Assembly: GCA_944800085.1 (NCBI GenBank)
Contig: CALYLO010000001.1
Span: 1,389,001-1,453,000, forward strand
DNA from: Paenibacillus melissococcoides
Lineage (GTDB): Bacteria > Bacillota > Bacilli > Paenibacillales > Paenibacillaceae
Direction: 5' to 3'
DNA: 64,000 nucleotides
In this document: in pieces, positions 8,875 to 17,173 of the stretch
Layout of the letters: the number at the start of each line of letters is the position of its first letter
Numbering within the stretch: position 1 is the stretch's first letter
The notes under the pieces: model-generated
What the model was told of the DNA's origin: nothing
Databases searched by the model: none
The model's input: the letters and a program-made list of their open reading frames with translations, nothing else
Position numbers and translations under genes: made by a program

Positions 8875-9178
8875 TTTCGATTCGACTTCGACTCTCCTTC
8901 GACTCTGCTTTCACTTTGCTTCCGCTCTGCCTTGATTCTGCTTACGGTTTGCTTCCGCTTTGCCTTGATTCTGCTTACGCTTTGCTTCGATTCAACTTTG
9001 ATTCAACTTTGATTCAACTTCGATTCGACTTCGACTCTGCTTTCACTCTGCTTTCACTCTGCTTCCGCTCTGCCTCGATGCTGCTTCGACTCTGCTTCCG
9101 CTCTGCCTCGAGACTGCTCCGACTCTGCTTCTGCTCTGTTTCGATTCTGCTTTCGCTTTGCTTCGATGCTGCTTCTCG
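8875..9178. repeat. Degenerate 12-bp tandem array (TTCGACTCTGCT-like)
   Basis: About 25 imperfect copies of a pyrimidine-rich 12-mer such as TTCGACTCTGCT or TTCCGCTCTGCC. Because 12 is a multiple of 3, long open frames exist in several registers (for example 8790-9269), but they are only repeat translation without a start signal. No gene is seen in 8665-9258. Confidence 0.7.
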
Positions 9179-9182
9179 CCGC

Positions 9183-9258
9183 TCGACTTGCCGAAATACT
9201 GCGGAAATGCAGTATTTCCTTATGACGCTTCCTCCGTTACAGGGATTCCTGCAAAACT
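9183..9258 (-). repeat. Interspersed palindromic repeat, part 1 (interrupted by IS1182 copy 1)
   Basis: On the minus strand this matches the repeat at 37510-37590 (shared blocks CCTGTAACGGAG, CGTCATAA.GGAA, CTGCATTT.CGCAG and CGGCAAGTCGAGC). The rest of the copy continues beyond the IS at 10823. Confidence 0.7.
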
Positions 9259-10822
9259 CAGAGTGTTGAGAAAGTCTATGTTAATTACCCATTCACCGCG
9301 TTAATTTGGTATAATGTTCTTATCATAATCCATGGAAAGCGCGGTGTTTGTATGCTTTACACGAATGATCCCAACCCACAACTGGACTATGAACTGGTTT
9401 GTCTTGAGCATATGGTTGCCCCTGATCACTTGCTTCGTCATATCGATAAACATATTGATTTTACCTTTATTTTGGACCTTGTGCGTCCTTACTACAGCGA
9501 GTCGAACGGCCGACCATCTGTGGATCCCATTGTGTTCTTTAAAATGCTGCTGATCGGCTACTTGTATAACATTCGCTCAGAGCGAGAACTGGAGCGAGTC
9601 GTCAACGATTCCCTGGCTTTTCGGTGGTTCTTACGGCTCGGGCTTTCCGGCAAAGCGCCTGACCATTCGATCTTTAGCTGGAACCGGAAAAATCGGTTTA
9701 AGGATACTACCATCTTCCAAGATATCTTCGATAATATCGTTCAGCAGGCGATTCAGCACAACATGGTGGGAGGTCGGCTGCTCTTTACCGACTCCACGCA
9801 TATCAAGGCAAATGCCAATAACGGACGGTACGAGAAACGAGAAGTCACTTGTACGCCTTATGAATATCTCCAAGAGCTGGAGCAAGCCGTGAATGAGGAT
9901 CGGGTCGCTTTTGGAAAAAAGCCACTGCCTCCCAAAGAGGAGGCCGAAACCAAGGAACAAAAAGTTAGCTTAACAGATCCGGAGAGCGGAAACCTGAATC
10001 GGGATGGAAAACCGGAAGGGTTTCATTATTTAGATCACCGCACCGTAGATCATAAATACAACGTGATTACGGACTGCTACGTTACGCCTGGAAATGTGAA
10101 TGATTCGGTTGTTTATGTAGATCGTCTACTACATCAAATAGAGAAGTTTGGCTGGGAAAAGTCGCTGGAGGCCGTTGCACTCGACTCTGGTTACATGACG
10201 GCCTATGTTTGTTACCGTACGAACAAATTAAACATCACGGCAGTTATTCCAGAGCGTTCGACCCGTGAACACGGTGTATTTCCCAAAGAGAAATTTCATT
10301 ATGATGCAGAAAAGAATGTTTTTATCTGTCCAAACCAGCAAGAACTCACGTACCGCACCACAACACGAAAAGGATTCAGAGATTATAAATCCGATCCCAA
10401 ACAATGCGCTGCCTGTACATTATTGAGCAAGTGTAACGAGAACAAAAATAAACAACGCACCATACAACGGCATATCTGGGAAGAACACAAAGAGAAAGTA
10501 GTTCAAAACTTCCAGAGTGAGAGCGGAAAAGCCGTTTATGCCCTACGCGCCCAAACCATTGAGCGAAGTTTCGCGGATGCCAAAGTGCTCCATGGACTTC
10601 GCTATTGCCGGTTTCGGGGAAGAGACAAGGTGCAGGAGCAAGTGCTAATGACAGCCACTGCACAGAACATAAAAAAGATAGCCACACATCTCGCCAGAAG
10701 GGCGGGGTAAAGCAAAGACCCCATCCCCCCTCCATTCTCTCTCATCAAACACCACTTTTTCCCAGCGAAATGATATTACATTGATATTACTTCGTAAAAA
10801 ACAGGGGTTTTCCAACAGCCTG
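9259..10822 (+). mobile_element. IS1182-family insertion sequence, copy 1 (1564 bp)
   Basis: Ends are CAGAGTGTTGAGAAAG on the left and the complement of CAGGCTGTTGGAAAAC on the right, imperfect inverted repeats. It is flanked by a 6-bp direct repeat AAAACT (9253-9258 and 10823-10828). Without it the site reads ATTCCTGC-AAAACT-GCAGGAAT, so the element sits exactly in the loop of an 8-bp palindrome. It is almost identical to the copy at 14784, with the same length, indicating recent transposition. Confidence 0.9.
9352..10710 (+). CDS. IS1182-family transposase, copy 1
   Basis: A 452-residue DDE transposase with the N-terminal DUF772 region, catalytic Asp in FTDSTHIKANANN, Asp in ALDSGYMTAYVC and Glu in QTIERSFADAKVLHGLR. 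A Cys cluster (CAACTLLSKC) precedes the last catalytic block. Compared with the second copy it differs at T versus P in that cluster and A versus V near the C-terminus. Start ATG 9352 is within the element. A promoter-like TTGGTATAAT is seen at 9306-9315. The reading frame is intact, so it may be active. Confidence 0.9.
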   Translation: MLYTNDPNPQLDYELVCLEHMVAPDHLLRHIDKHIDFTFILDLVRPYYSESNGRPSVDPIVFFKMLLIGYLYNIRSERELERVVNDSLAFRWFLRLGLSGKAPDHSIFSWNRKNRFKDTTIFQDIFDNIVQQAIQHNMVGGRLLFTDSTHIKANANNGRYEKREVTCTPYEYLQELEQAVNEDRVAFGKKPLPPKEEAETKEQKVSLTDPESGNLNRDGKPEGFHYLDHRTVDHKYNVITDCYVTPGNVNDSVVYVDRLLHQIEKFGWEKSLEAVALDSGYMTAYVCYRTNKLNITAVIPERSTREHGVFPKEKFHYDAEKNVFICPNQQELTYRTTTRKGFRDYKSDPKQCAACTLLSKCNENKNKQRTIQRHIWEEHKEKVVQNFQSESGKAVYALRAQTIERSFADAKVLHGLRYCRFRGRDKVQEQVLMTATAQNIKKIATHLARRAG

Positions 10823-10970
10823 AAAACTGCAGGAATTTCAGCCATGTCAATGGTTTGAAAGCAATAATCGGCGAAATTGATGCGCTTTTGCAGGAATTTC
10901 ATCAAATAGTGGAACAAATGGTAAAAATTCCTGCGTTTACGCAGGATTTCGCTGCCTCATCTATTTTCCG
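10823..10970 (-). repeat. Interspersed palindromic repeat, part 2 of the copy split by IS1182
   Basis: Contains palindromes around GCAGGAATTT, TTTTGCAGGAATTT and CCTGCGTTTACGCAGG. Read on the minus strand it matches 37385-37460, including GATGAGGCAG and CTATTTGATG. The gap 10971-11149 holds nothing recognisable except a GGGACAGTCCC palindrome at 11105. Confidence 0.65.
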
Positions 10971-11149
10971 ATCGCATTGTCCGCGCTGTCTTTCCCACTT
11001 CCCAATTTCCACTTTCCGCATCCGCCGCATTGTCCGTACCGACTTCCCCGCCTCCACATTTGCCGCAGTACCGTCATGCCCCTCGCTATTTGTAAATGAC
11101 GTATGGGACAGTCCCTTTTTTAAGTGACCGATGGAACAGTCTCATTGCG

Positions 11150-11782
11150 TTACTTCGTATTATCCCCGGAGATAAGCGAAGAGATAGGATACAGCCGCCC
11201 GCCCAACGCGAAGGAAGCGGTGCCCGATTCTTCGGAGACGACAAGCACGAGCGCATCGCTGCGCTCGCTCAAGCCCGCCGCGGCCCGGTGGCGCGTGCCG
11301 AATTTGGAGCCGGGAGGGATCGAACGGGAGAGCGGCAATATATTGCCTGCCGACAGGATCTCGTTCGCCCGGATAATGACGGCGCCGTCATGAAGCGGGC
11401 TGCCCGAGATGAAGATCGACTCGAGCAGCGAGTGGGTCAAGGTCGCGCCGATCGGCGTCCCGGGCTGGATCAGGTGGTCGAGCGGGTCCTGCCGCTGCAC
11501 GACGATCAGCGCTCCGAGTCTTCGCTGCGATAAATGATGAATGCTCAGCGTCAACTCGGCGTATTTGTCGGTGTAGGGGGACAGATAACAGTTCATATAA
11601 AATGATGCCGCCGTCGATTCCAGTGCGATAATGCTTTTCCGGAATTGCTCGAACTGGCCGAGCATGCAGTTGTCGGATTCATCGAATACTTCCAGGCTCT
11701 GCCGGATATCATCGGAGAGCTGCTTGAGCTGCTCTTTCAACTGCTGCTTGACGATGGATAGATCGCAATTTGCCGTCTCCAT
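11150..11782 (-). CDS. cdaS: Sporulation-type diadenylate cyclase CdaS
   Basis: A 210-residue protein making c-di-AMP from two ATP. An N-terminal helical region (1-65, no membrane segment) precedes a DAC domain with the family motifs PLHDGAVII and FGTRHRAAAGLSE. Lack of transmembrane helices excludes CdaA and absence of the DisA helical linker and HhH domain excludes DisA; length and architecture match CdaS (YojJ, about 207 residues), whose N-terminal helices autoinhibit the enzyme and which is expressed in the B. subtilis forespore. It is divergent from the ECF sigma gene, 227 bp away. Forespore control here is inferred from the family. Confidence 0.9.
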   Translation of the reverse strand: METANCDLSIVKQQLKEQLKQLSDDIRQSLEVFDESDNCMLGQFEQFRKSIIALESTAASFYMNCYLSPYTDKYAELTLSIHHLSQRRLGALIVVQRQDPLDHLIQPGTPIGATLTHSLLESIFISGSPLHDGAVIIRANEILSAGNILPLSRSIPPGSKFGTRHRAAAGLSERSDALVLVVSEESGTASFALGGRLYPISSLISGDNTK

Positions 11783-11961
11783 GCTCCTGGCTCCTTGTCT
11801 TGCCGATTGTCTTCTTAATGTTAATGTAAACCTTCCGGAACCTCATTATACAGAAAAGCTCATTTAAACCAACCCGTAACGGCTGCCTGCGGGTTTCCAT
11901 ACAAGCTCATGATATGATAATTTTATTTCAAATGATGCGTATCCTTTTTGGCCGTTCGGCC

Positions 11962-11978
11962 GTTTACGTAGTGTAAAC
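11962..11978. promoter_or_regulatory. Palindrome upstream of the ECF sigma gene
   Basis: GTTTAC-GTAGT-GTAAAC, perfect 6-bp arms, 32 nt before the sigma factor start. It could be an operator; no regulator is known from the sequence. Confidence 0.4.
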
Positions 11979-12009
11979 GAAAGGAATCAGCAAAGGAGGG
12001 CCCCATTCC

Positions 12010-12747
12010 ATGGCCTTTGTGAAATCCGATCTGACCTCTTCTGCGAGCGAGGCGCATGATGCTGTCCTGGAGGCGCTGCCTTCGCTGCGGAAATATTGCA
12101 TGTCCCTGACCGGCTCGCCATGGGATGCGGAGGATCTGGTGCAGGATGCCTGCCTCAAGGCGATCCCCGTGTTCCGGCGCCCGGGCGGCAAGCCGCTTCA
12201 GACGGAAGCGTATTTGCTGCGGACGGCGAAGCATGCCTGGATCGATCGCATTCGTAAAGATAGAAACGCGCAGCGTCTGCAGCATTTGCACACGCTGGAG
12301 GACCTCATCGAAGTTCCGGATTCCGATGCCGGGATGGAGCTGGAAGCAGCCATGTCTTTGCTGCTGGCCTATTTGTCGCCGCTCCAGCGGACCGTGCTAA
12401 TGCTGAGAGAAGGTCTTGGCTATTCAGCGGCGGAGACGGCCGCTCTGCTCCATACGACGGAAGGGGCGGTCAAGTCTGCGCTGCATCGCGCGCGAACCGT
12501 TCTGCGGACCGGGCTCCCGGCGGAGGAGGAACGGCTTCCAACCCCCGAAGGGGTGGATAGCAGGCTGCTGAAGGACTATCTGTCCGCCTTCCGGAGCGGA
12601 GACGCCGCACGCCTCGTTGAACTGGGGCTGCAGGGCGCAGTCGAGCCCGTCGTCTCCCTGCATGCCGTCCTGGGAAGCCGCGCTGGCCGCGGTCAGGGAA
12701 TGCTTACCAACTTTGTCCGTTCATCTTCTTGGAGGATGGCGGCCTAA
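12010..12747 (+). CDS. ECF-type RNA polymerase sigma factor
   Basis: A 245-residue sigma-70-family protein. Sigma-2 is seen at residues 20-85 ([17 protein letters not shown]) and sigma-4 at about 115-165 ([11 protein letters not shown]...[26 protein letters not shown]). A C-terminal extension of about 75 residues follows, as in ECF groups with a fused regulatory tail. The last 25 codons look unnatural: another frame over the same DNA ends in [16 protein letters not shown], so a frameshift near 12670 is possible. An excellent site (AAAGGAGGG) precedes the ATG. No anti-sigma gene is adjacent; a ClpP paralogue follows 16 bp downstream, suggesting one operon. Confidence 0.82.
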   Translation: MAFVKSDLTSSASEAHDAVLEALPSLRKYCMSLTGSPWDAEDLVQDACLKAIPVFRRPGGKPLQTEAYLLRTAKHAWIDRIRKDRNAQRLQHLHTLEDLIEVPDSDAGMELEAAMSLLLAYLSPLQRTVLMLREGLGYSAAETAALLHTTEGAVKSALHRARTVLRTGLPAEEERLPTPEGVDSRLLKDYLSAFRSGDAARLVELGLQGAVEPVVSLHAVLGSRAGRGQGMLTNFVRSSSWRMAA

Positions 12748-12763
12748 CGAGAGGAGCATTCGC

Positions 12764-13339
12764 ATGAATTTTATACCGTATGTGGTCGAGCAGACCAAGG
12801 TGGGAGAACGCAGCTACGATATTTATTCCCGTTTGCTGAAGGACCGGATTGTGATGGTATCCGGGGAGATTGAGGATCAGATGGCCAATTCGGTTGTCGC
12901 GCAGCTGCTGTTCCTGGCAGCCGAGGATCCGGGTAAGGACATTCAGATGTATATCAATAGTCCCGGCGGCTCGGTGACGGCCGGATTCTCGATCTATGAC
13001 ACGATGCAGTTCATCAAGCCGGACGTATCCACGATCTGCATCGGTATGGCCGCCAGCTTCGGGGCGATGCTGCTGACCGGCGGCGCGAAGGGCAAGCGGA
13101 TGTCGCTCGCCAACAGCGAAGTGATGATTCACCAGCCCCTCGGCGGGGTACGCGGGCAGGCGTCCGATATCCAGATCCATGCCGAGTGGATACTGAGCAC
13201 GCGGCGGAAGGTGAACCGGATTTTGTCCGAGCATACCGGCCAGCCGATCGAGCGAATCGAGCAGGATACCGATCGCGATCGCTTCATGGATGCGAAGGAA
13301 TCGCTCGCGTACGGGATTATCGACAAGATTATTGCCTAG
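12764..13339 (+). CDS. clpP: ClpP-family serine protease (paralogue)
   Basis: A 191-residue ATP-dependent Clp protease proteolytic subunit. The catalytic triad is visible as Ser98 in [10 protein letters not shown], His123 in MIHQPLGG and Asp172 in DTDRDRF. Fold motifs [11 protein letters not shown] and YGIIDKII are conserved. It starts at ATG 12764 after GAGAGGAG. Its position right behind an ECF sigma factor and not with trxB or whiA suggests an accessory ClpP, possibly linked to the sigma regulon; whether it forms mixed rings with a housekeeping ClpP cannot be told. Confidence 0.9.
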   Translation: MNFIPYVVEQTKVGERSYDIYSRLLKDRIVMVSGEIEDQMANSVVAQLLFLAAEDPGKDIQMYINSPGGSVTAGFSIYDTMQFIKPDVSTICIGMAASFGAMLLTGGAKGKRMSLANSEVMIHQPLGGVRGQASDIQIHAEWILSTRRKVNRILSEHTGQPIERIEQDTDRDRFMDAKESLAYGIIDKIIA

Positions 13340-13395
13340 TGCGGCGTGCAGGCAGCGAAGCCCTTGGAACCGGTATGGAGACGGCAGTCTCCATC

Positions 13396-13535
13396 GCGCC
13401 GGGTGCCAGGGGCTTCTTGTTGTTAGCGGCGATGCCCAGGCCTTGCGGGAGCAGGCGAAGGGACGTATGATGGAGAAGATTGGAAAGCACGGAGATTTCG
13501 ATATCATATGTGACTATGTTTTTCATGGGAGTGGA
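13396..13535 (+). other. Possible coding remnant between clpP and the PP2C gene
   Basis: One frame reads LLVVSGDAQALREQAK then GRMMEKIGKHGDFDI, which has protein-like composition but no start signal. It may be the 3' end of a lost gene. The family is not recognised. Confidence 0.25.
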
Positions 13536-13543
13536 GTTCAGCG

Positions 13544-14403
13544 ATGCAAACTTGTCATCTGCAAGGCAGTGGAATATGGAATGAAGATGCCCTGGTCGTG
13601 AACGAGCGGAATCAGGTGTACGGGGTGGTCGACGGAGCGACCTCTCTAGGCGGCTACCGGGACAAATCTAGTAATACGGGCGGCTATATCGCGGCGCAGC
13701 TGCTCGCCGCCCACGCGATAGAGGCCGCGGACGGCATGCCGCTGGAACAGTTGGTGATGCAGGCGAATGCCGCGTTGGGGGATAGAATGAGGGAAGCCGG
13801 CATCGATATGGCGGACAAGGCGCAGCGGTGGAGCGCGGCATTCGCGCTGTTCCGCGTGCGCGAAGACTGGATTGAATATGTTCAGGCCGGGGACTGCATG
13901 CTCTTCGCCAAATATAAAGACGGCACCTACCGGCGGCTGACGCACGATCAAGTGGCACGGTTCGATCGCGCCTGCTGCGGAAGCGTCAGGAGGCGCTGGA
14001 ACTGGGCATTCGCGAACCGGCGGAGATTCTTCGCTATCTGCTGCCGTTCCAGCGCGAGAACCGGTTCAGGGCGAATACCCGCGGCGGATACGCCGTGCTG
14101 AACGGAGATCCGGAATTGAAGCGCGGCATGGAGCCGGGACGCATCAGCCGTTCCGGGCTGACGGCGATCTATGCGGTCTCGGACGGGTTCTTCCACGGCA
14201 TGGAGGCGGAGAATCAACCGTGGTCGCACATGCTGGAGGCGATCGACCGCCATGGTCTGGAAGCTTATGCGAAGCGGCTTATCAAGAGGGAAGAGGCGGA
14301 TTCGGATTGCACCGTCTGTCCGCGCCTGAAAATATCGGATGACAAAACAACCATCGTATGGACGGATCCCGTGGCCGCGAATGCGCATTGTGAGAAAATA
14401 TGA
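13544..14403 (+). pseudogene. PP2C-like protein phosphatase, frameshifted
   Basis: The first part (about 138 residues) has PP2C-type motifs: NEDALVV and GVVDGATSLGG supply metal-binding Asp residues, and the fold continues to RLTHDQV. Near 13960 the frame is lost; the continuation (RKRQEALELGIREPAEIL, then GGYAVLNGDPELKR and AIYAVSDGFF, ending at 14403) is in another frame. One single-base indel explains this. Intact relatives are cytoplasmic Ser/Thr phosphatases of about 280 residues. A good ribosome site (GGAGTGGAG) precedes the ATG. A sequencing error is possible, as the two halves are otherwise well preserved. Confidence 0.75.
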
Positions 14404-14539
14404 TGGGAAAATGAGAGAGCCTGCTTGCCCGCGACCCGTCCGGCATACCGGATCGGGGGCGCAATAACTGGGCTTCCGCGGCTGCAACGCCGCAGTCCGC
14501 GCACGATCGGAGGCTGCCCCAAAGGCAGGGCACGCGGAG

Positions 14540-14783
14540 GGGGCACGACGGGACAACAGAGAATATAGAGGCGGGAAGATAGTGGTGGAAGATGGATGAT
14601 GCAGTGAAATGCTGCGTTAACGCAGGAATTTACGCCCTTTGAGTCCATATTCCATTAAATTCCTGCAAAACTACATTATTTCCCCCGTTTTTTTTCTTTC
14701 TATCTCTTTCATATGTTGAATTCATGCGGTGTTGCAGGAATTCCTGTAACGAAGCCAACGTCATAAGGGAAAACTGCATTTAT
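14540..14783 (+). repeat. Interspersed palindromic repeat, left part (interrupted by IS1182 copy 2)
   Basis: Matches 37345-37560 in order: GAAGATGGATGA, CTGCGTTAACGCAG, AAATTCCTGCAAAAC, TGCAGGAATTCCTGTAACG and ACGTCATAAGGGAAAACTGC. It continues after the IS at 16348. No gene is seen in 14404-14783. Confidence 0.75.
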
Positions 14784-16347
14784 CAGAGTGTTGAGAAAGT
14801 CTATGTTAATTACCCATTCACCGCGTTAATTTGGTATAATGTTCTTATCATAATCCATGGAAAGCGCGGTGTTTGTATGCTTTACACGAATGATCCCAAC
14901 CCACAACTGGACTATGAACTGGTTTGTCTTGAGCATATGGTTGCCCCTGATCACTTGCTTCGTCATATCGATAAACATATTGATTTTACCTTTATTTTGG
15001 ACCTTGTGCGTCCTTACTACAGCGAGTCGAACGGCCGACCATCTGTGGATCCCATTGTGTTCTTTAAAATGCTGCTGATCGGCTACTTGTATAACATTCG
15101 CTCAGAGCGAGAACTGGAGCGAGTCGTCAACGATTCCCTGGCTTTTCGGTGGTTCTTACGGCTCGGGCTTTCCGGCAAAGCGCCTGACCATTCGATCTTT
15201 AGCTGGAACCGGAAAAATCGGTTTAAGGATACTACCATCTTCCAAGATATCTTCGATAATATCGTTCAGCAGGCGATTCAGCACAACATGGTGGGAGGTC
15301 GGCTGCTCTTTACCGACTCCACGCATATCAAGGCAAATGCCAATAACGGACGGTACGAGAAACGAGAAGTCACTTGTACGCCTTATGAATATCTCCAAGA
15401 GCTGGAGCAAGCCGTGAATGAGGATCGGGTCGCTTTTGGAAAAAAGCCACTGCCTCCCAAAGAGGAGGCCGAAACCAAGGAACAAAAAGTTAGCTTAACA
15501 GATCCGGAGAGCGGAAACCTGAATCGGGATGGAAAACCGGAAGGGTTTCATTATTTAGATCACCGCACCGTAGATCATAAATACAACGTGATTACGGACT
15601 GCTACGTTACGCCTGGAAATGTGAATGATTCGGTTGTTTATGTAGATCGTCTACTACATCAAATAGAGAAGTTTGGCTGGGAAAAGTCGCTGGAGGCCGT
15701 TGCACTCGACTCTGGTTACATGACGGCCTATGTTTGTTACCGTACGAACAAATTAAACATCACGGCAGTTATTCCAGAGCGTTCGACCCGTGAACACGGT
15801 GTATTTCCCAAAGAGAAATTTCATTATGATGCAGAAAAGAATGTTTTTATCTGTCCAAACCAGCAAGAACTCACGTACCGCACCACAACACGAAAAGGAT
15901 TCAGAGATTATAAATCCGATCCCAAACAATGCGCTGCCTGTCCATTATTGAGCAAGTGTAACGAGAACAAAAATAAACAACGCACCATACAACGGCATAT
16001 CTGGGAAGAACACAAAGAGAAAGTAGTTCAAAACTTCCAGAGTGAGAGCGGAAAAGCCGTTTATGCCCTACGCGCCCAAACCATTGAGCGAAGTTTCGCG
16101 GATGCCAAAGTGCTCCATGGACTTCGCTATTGCCGGTTTCGGGGAAGAGACAAGGTGCAGGAGCAAGTGCTAATGACAGCCACTGCACAGAACATAAAAA
16201 AGATAGCCACACATCTCGCCAGAAGGGTGGGGTAAAGCAAAGACCCCATCCCCCCTCCATTCTCTCTCACCAAACACCACTTTTTCCCAGCAAAATGATA
16301 TTACAATGATATTACTTCGTAAAAAACAGGGGTTTTCCAACAGCCTG
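14784..16347 (+). mobile_element. IS1182-family insertion sequence, copy 2 (1564 bp)
   Basis: Same length, ends and gene as the copy at 9259. The 6-bp target duplication is ATTTAT (14778-14783 and 16348-16353). The uninterrupted site would be AAAACTGC-ATTTAT-GCAGTTTT, an 8-bp stem with the duplicated bases as loop. Confidence 0.9.
14877..16235 (+). CDS. IS1182-family transposase, copy 2
   Basis: A 452-residue DDE transposase nearly identical to copy 1 (CAACPLLSKC instead of CAACTLLSKC, and RRVG at the end). A longer in-frame ORF begins at 14724 in the flanking repeat, but the element's own ATG at 14877 corresponds to the start in copy 1. All three catalytic acidic blocks are intact. Confidence 0.9.
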   Translation: MLYTNDPNPQLDYELVCLEHMVAPDHLLRHIDKHIDFTFILDLVRPYYSESNGRPSVDPIVFFKMLLIGYLYNIRSERELERVVNDSLAFRWFLRLGLSGKAPDHSIFSWNRKNRFKDTTIFQDIFDNIVQQAIQHNMVGGRLLFTDSTHIKANANNGRYEKREVTCTPYEYLQELEQAVNEDRVAFGKKPLPPKEEAETKEQKVSLTDPESGNLNRDGKPEGFHYLDHRTVDHKYNVITDCYVTPGNVNDSVVYVDRLLHQIEKFGWEKSLEAVALDSGYMTAYVCYRTNKLNITAVIPERSTREHGVFPKEKFHYDAEKNVFICPNQQELTYRTTTRKGFRDYKSDPKQCAACPLLSKCNENKNKQRTIQRHIWEEHKEKVVQNFQSESGKAVYALRAQTIERSFADAKVLHGLRYCRFRGRDKVQEQVLMTATAQNIKKIATHLARRVG

Positions 16348-16435
16348 ATTTATGCAGTTTTTCGGCAAGTCGAGCTTTGAGATCAGGGGGCTGTCCCACG
16401 GTAGCGAAAACTACTTATGGGACTGCCCCTTTGTC
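16348..16435 (+). repeat. Interspersed repeat, right part, ending in a GGGGGCTGTCCC hairpin
   Basis: Continues the repeat interrupted by IS1182 copy 2: GCAGTTTTTCGGCAAG, TCGAGCTTTGAGATCAG, then the hairpin arms GGGGGCTGTCCC and GGGACTGCCCC enclosing GTAGCGAAAACTAC. The same end occurs at 37563-37652. Confidence 0.75.
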
Positions 16436-16623
16436 ATGTCTGGGAGCGGGATAAGCTGTCAAGAGGAGTTTTATGAGAAAAGTCTAATCCGTTTCTCATC
16501 GGGCGGCGCAAACGCAACGGGGACCGATTACATTTCACTTTCAAGAAAATAATGTAAAAAATTTATATGTTATGGTGGTTTCAGGTGATGTGCCTAACCC
16601 GATTTGAAGGAGGATGTATTTCA

Positions 16624-17106
16624 TTGAAACCAGCCAAGTTCGGTAAAATCCTGATTAGTGTCAGCTTGAGCGTCTCATTTCTGATGTCAGCGAGTGTCAT
16701 GATGCCGCTGCAGCCGGCGAGTGCGGCTTCCGCCACCACGAGCAGCGCCAAAGCGAAAAGCATCATTGCCACCGGCAAAAAATATATGGGCGTACCCTAT
16801 AAGTTCGGGGCGAAGTCCGGCATAACGAGCGCATTCGACTGCTCATCCTTCGTTCAATATGTATACAAGAAGCATGGCATCAAGCTGCCGCGTACTTCGA
16901 AGCAGCAATCGAAGGTCGGCAAGAAGGTAAGCAAGAGCCAGATGAAGCCGGGAGATTTGGTGTTCTTCTACTCTCCGGTTCACCATGTCGCCATTTATAT
17001 TGGGAATGGGAAAATCCTGCATACTTACGGCAAACCGGGCGTCACGATTTCCAGCCTCGATGGAAAATGGGGTAAGCGCGTAACGGGAGTTCGCCGCGTC
17101 CTGTAA
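16624..17106 (+). CDS. Secreted NlpC/P60 cell-wall hydrolase
   Basis: A 160-residue exported protein: signal peptide (about 1-35, ending PASAASA) followed directly by a single NlpC/P60 domain. Catalytic Cys is in FDCSSFVQYVY, His in HHVAIYIGNG and the third polar residue is in the HTYGKPG segment. Such enzymes cut gamma-D-Glu-diamino acid bonds in peptidoglycan stem peptides. I start at TTG 16624, ten nt after AAGGAGG; upstream in-frame ATGs lack a site and would bury the signal peptide. No wall-binding domain is present. A paralogue lies at 35563. Confidence 0.85.
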   Translation: MKPAKFGKILISVSLSVSFLMSASVMMPLQPASAASATTSSAKAKSIIATGKKYMGVPYKFGAKSGITSAFDCSSFVQYVYKKHGIKLPRTSKQQSKVGKKVSKSQMKPGDLVFFYSPVHHVAIYIGNGKILHTYGKPGVTISSLDGKWGKRVTGVRRVL

Positions 17107-17120
17107 CCGGACAAGCTATG

Positions 17121-17167
17121 ATAAGGCCTCCTGAAGATACGAATCTCGTGTCTTTAGGAGGCCTTAT
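17121..17167. terminator. Bidirectional terminator between NlpC/P60 gene and sensor kinase
   Basis: ATAAGGCCTCCT (17121-17132) pairs with AGGAGGCCTTAT (17156-17167), with further imperfect pairing inside. It serves both convergent genes. Confidence 0.8.
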
Positions 17168-17173
17168 TGCGCG

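Noticed and set aside
8790..9269. Long open frame over the 12-bp tandem array
   Set aside because: It is translation of a 12-bp repeat, which stays open in several frames; there is no start signal or family.
12617..12763. Upstream extension of ClpP into the sigma gene
   Set aside because: ClpP homology begins at ATG 12764 behind its own ribosome site.
16440..16620. Possible ydaO/c-di-AMP riboswitch before the NlpC/P60 gene
   Set aside because: Wall hydrolases of this kind are often under such control, but the conserved riboswitch sequence blocks are not present.
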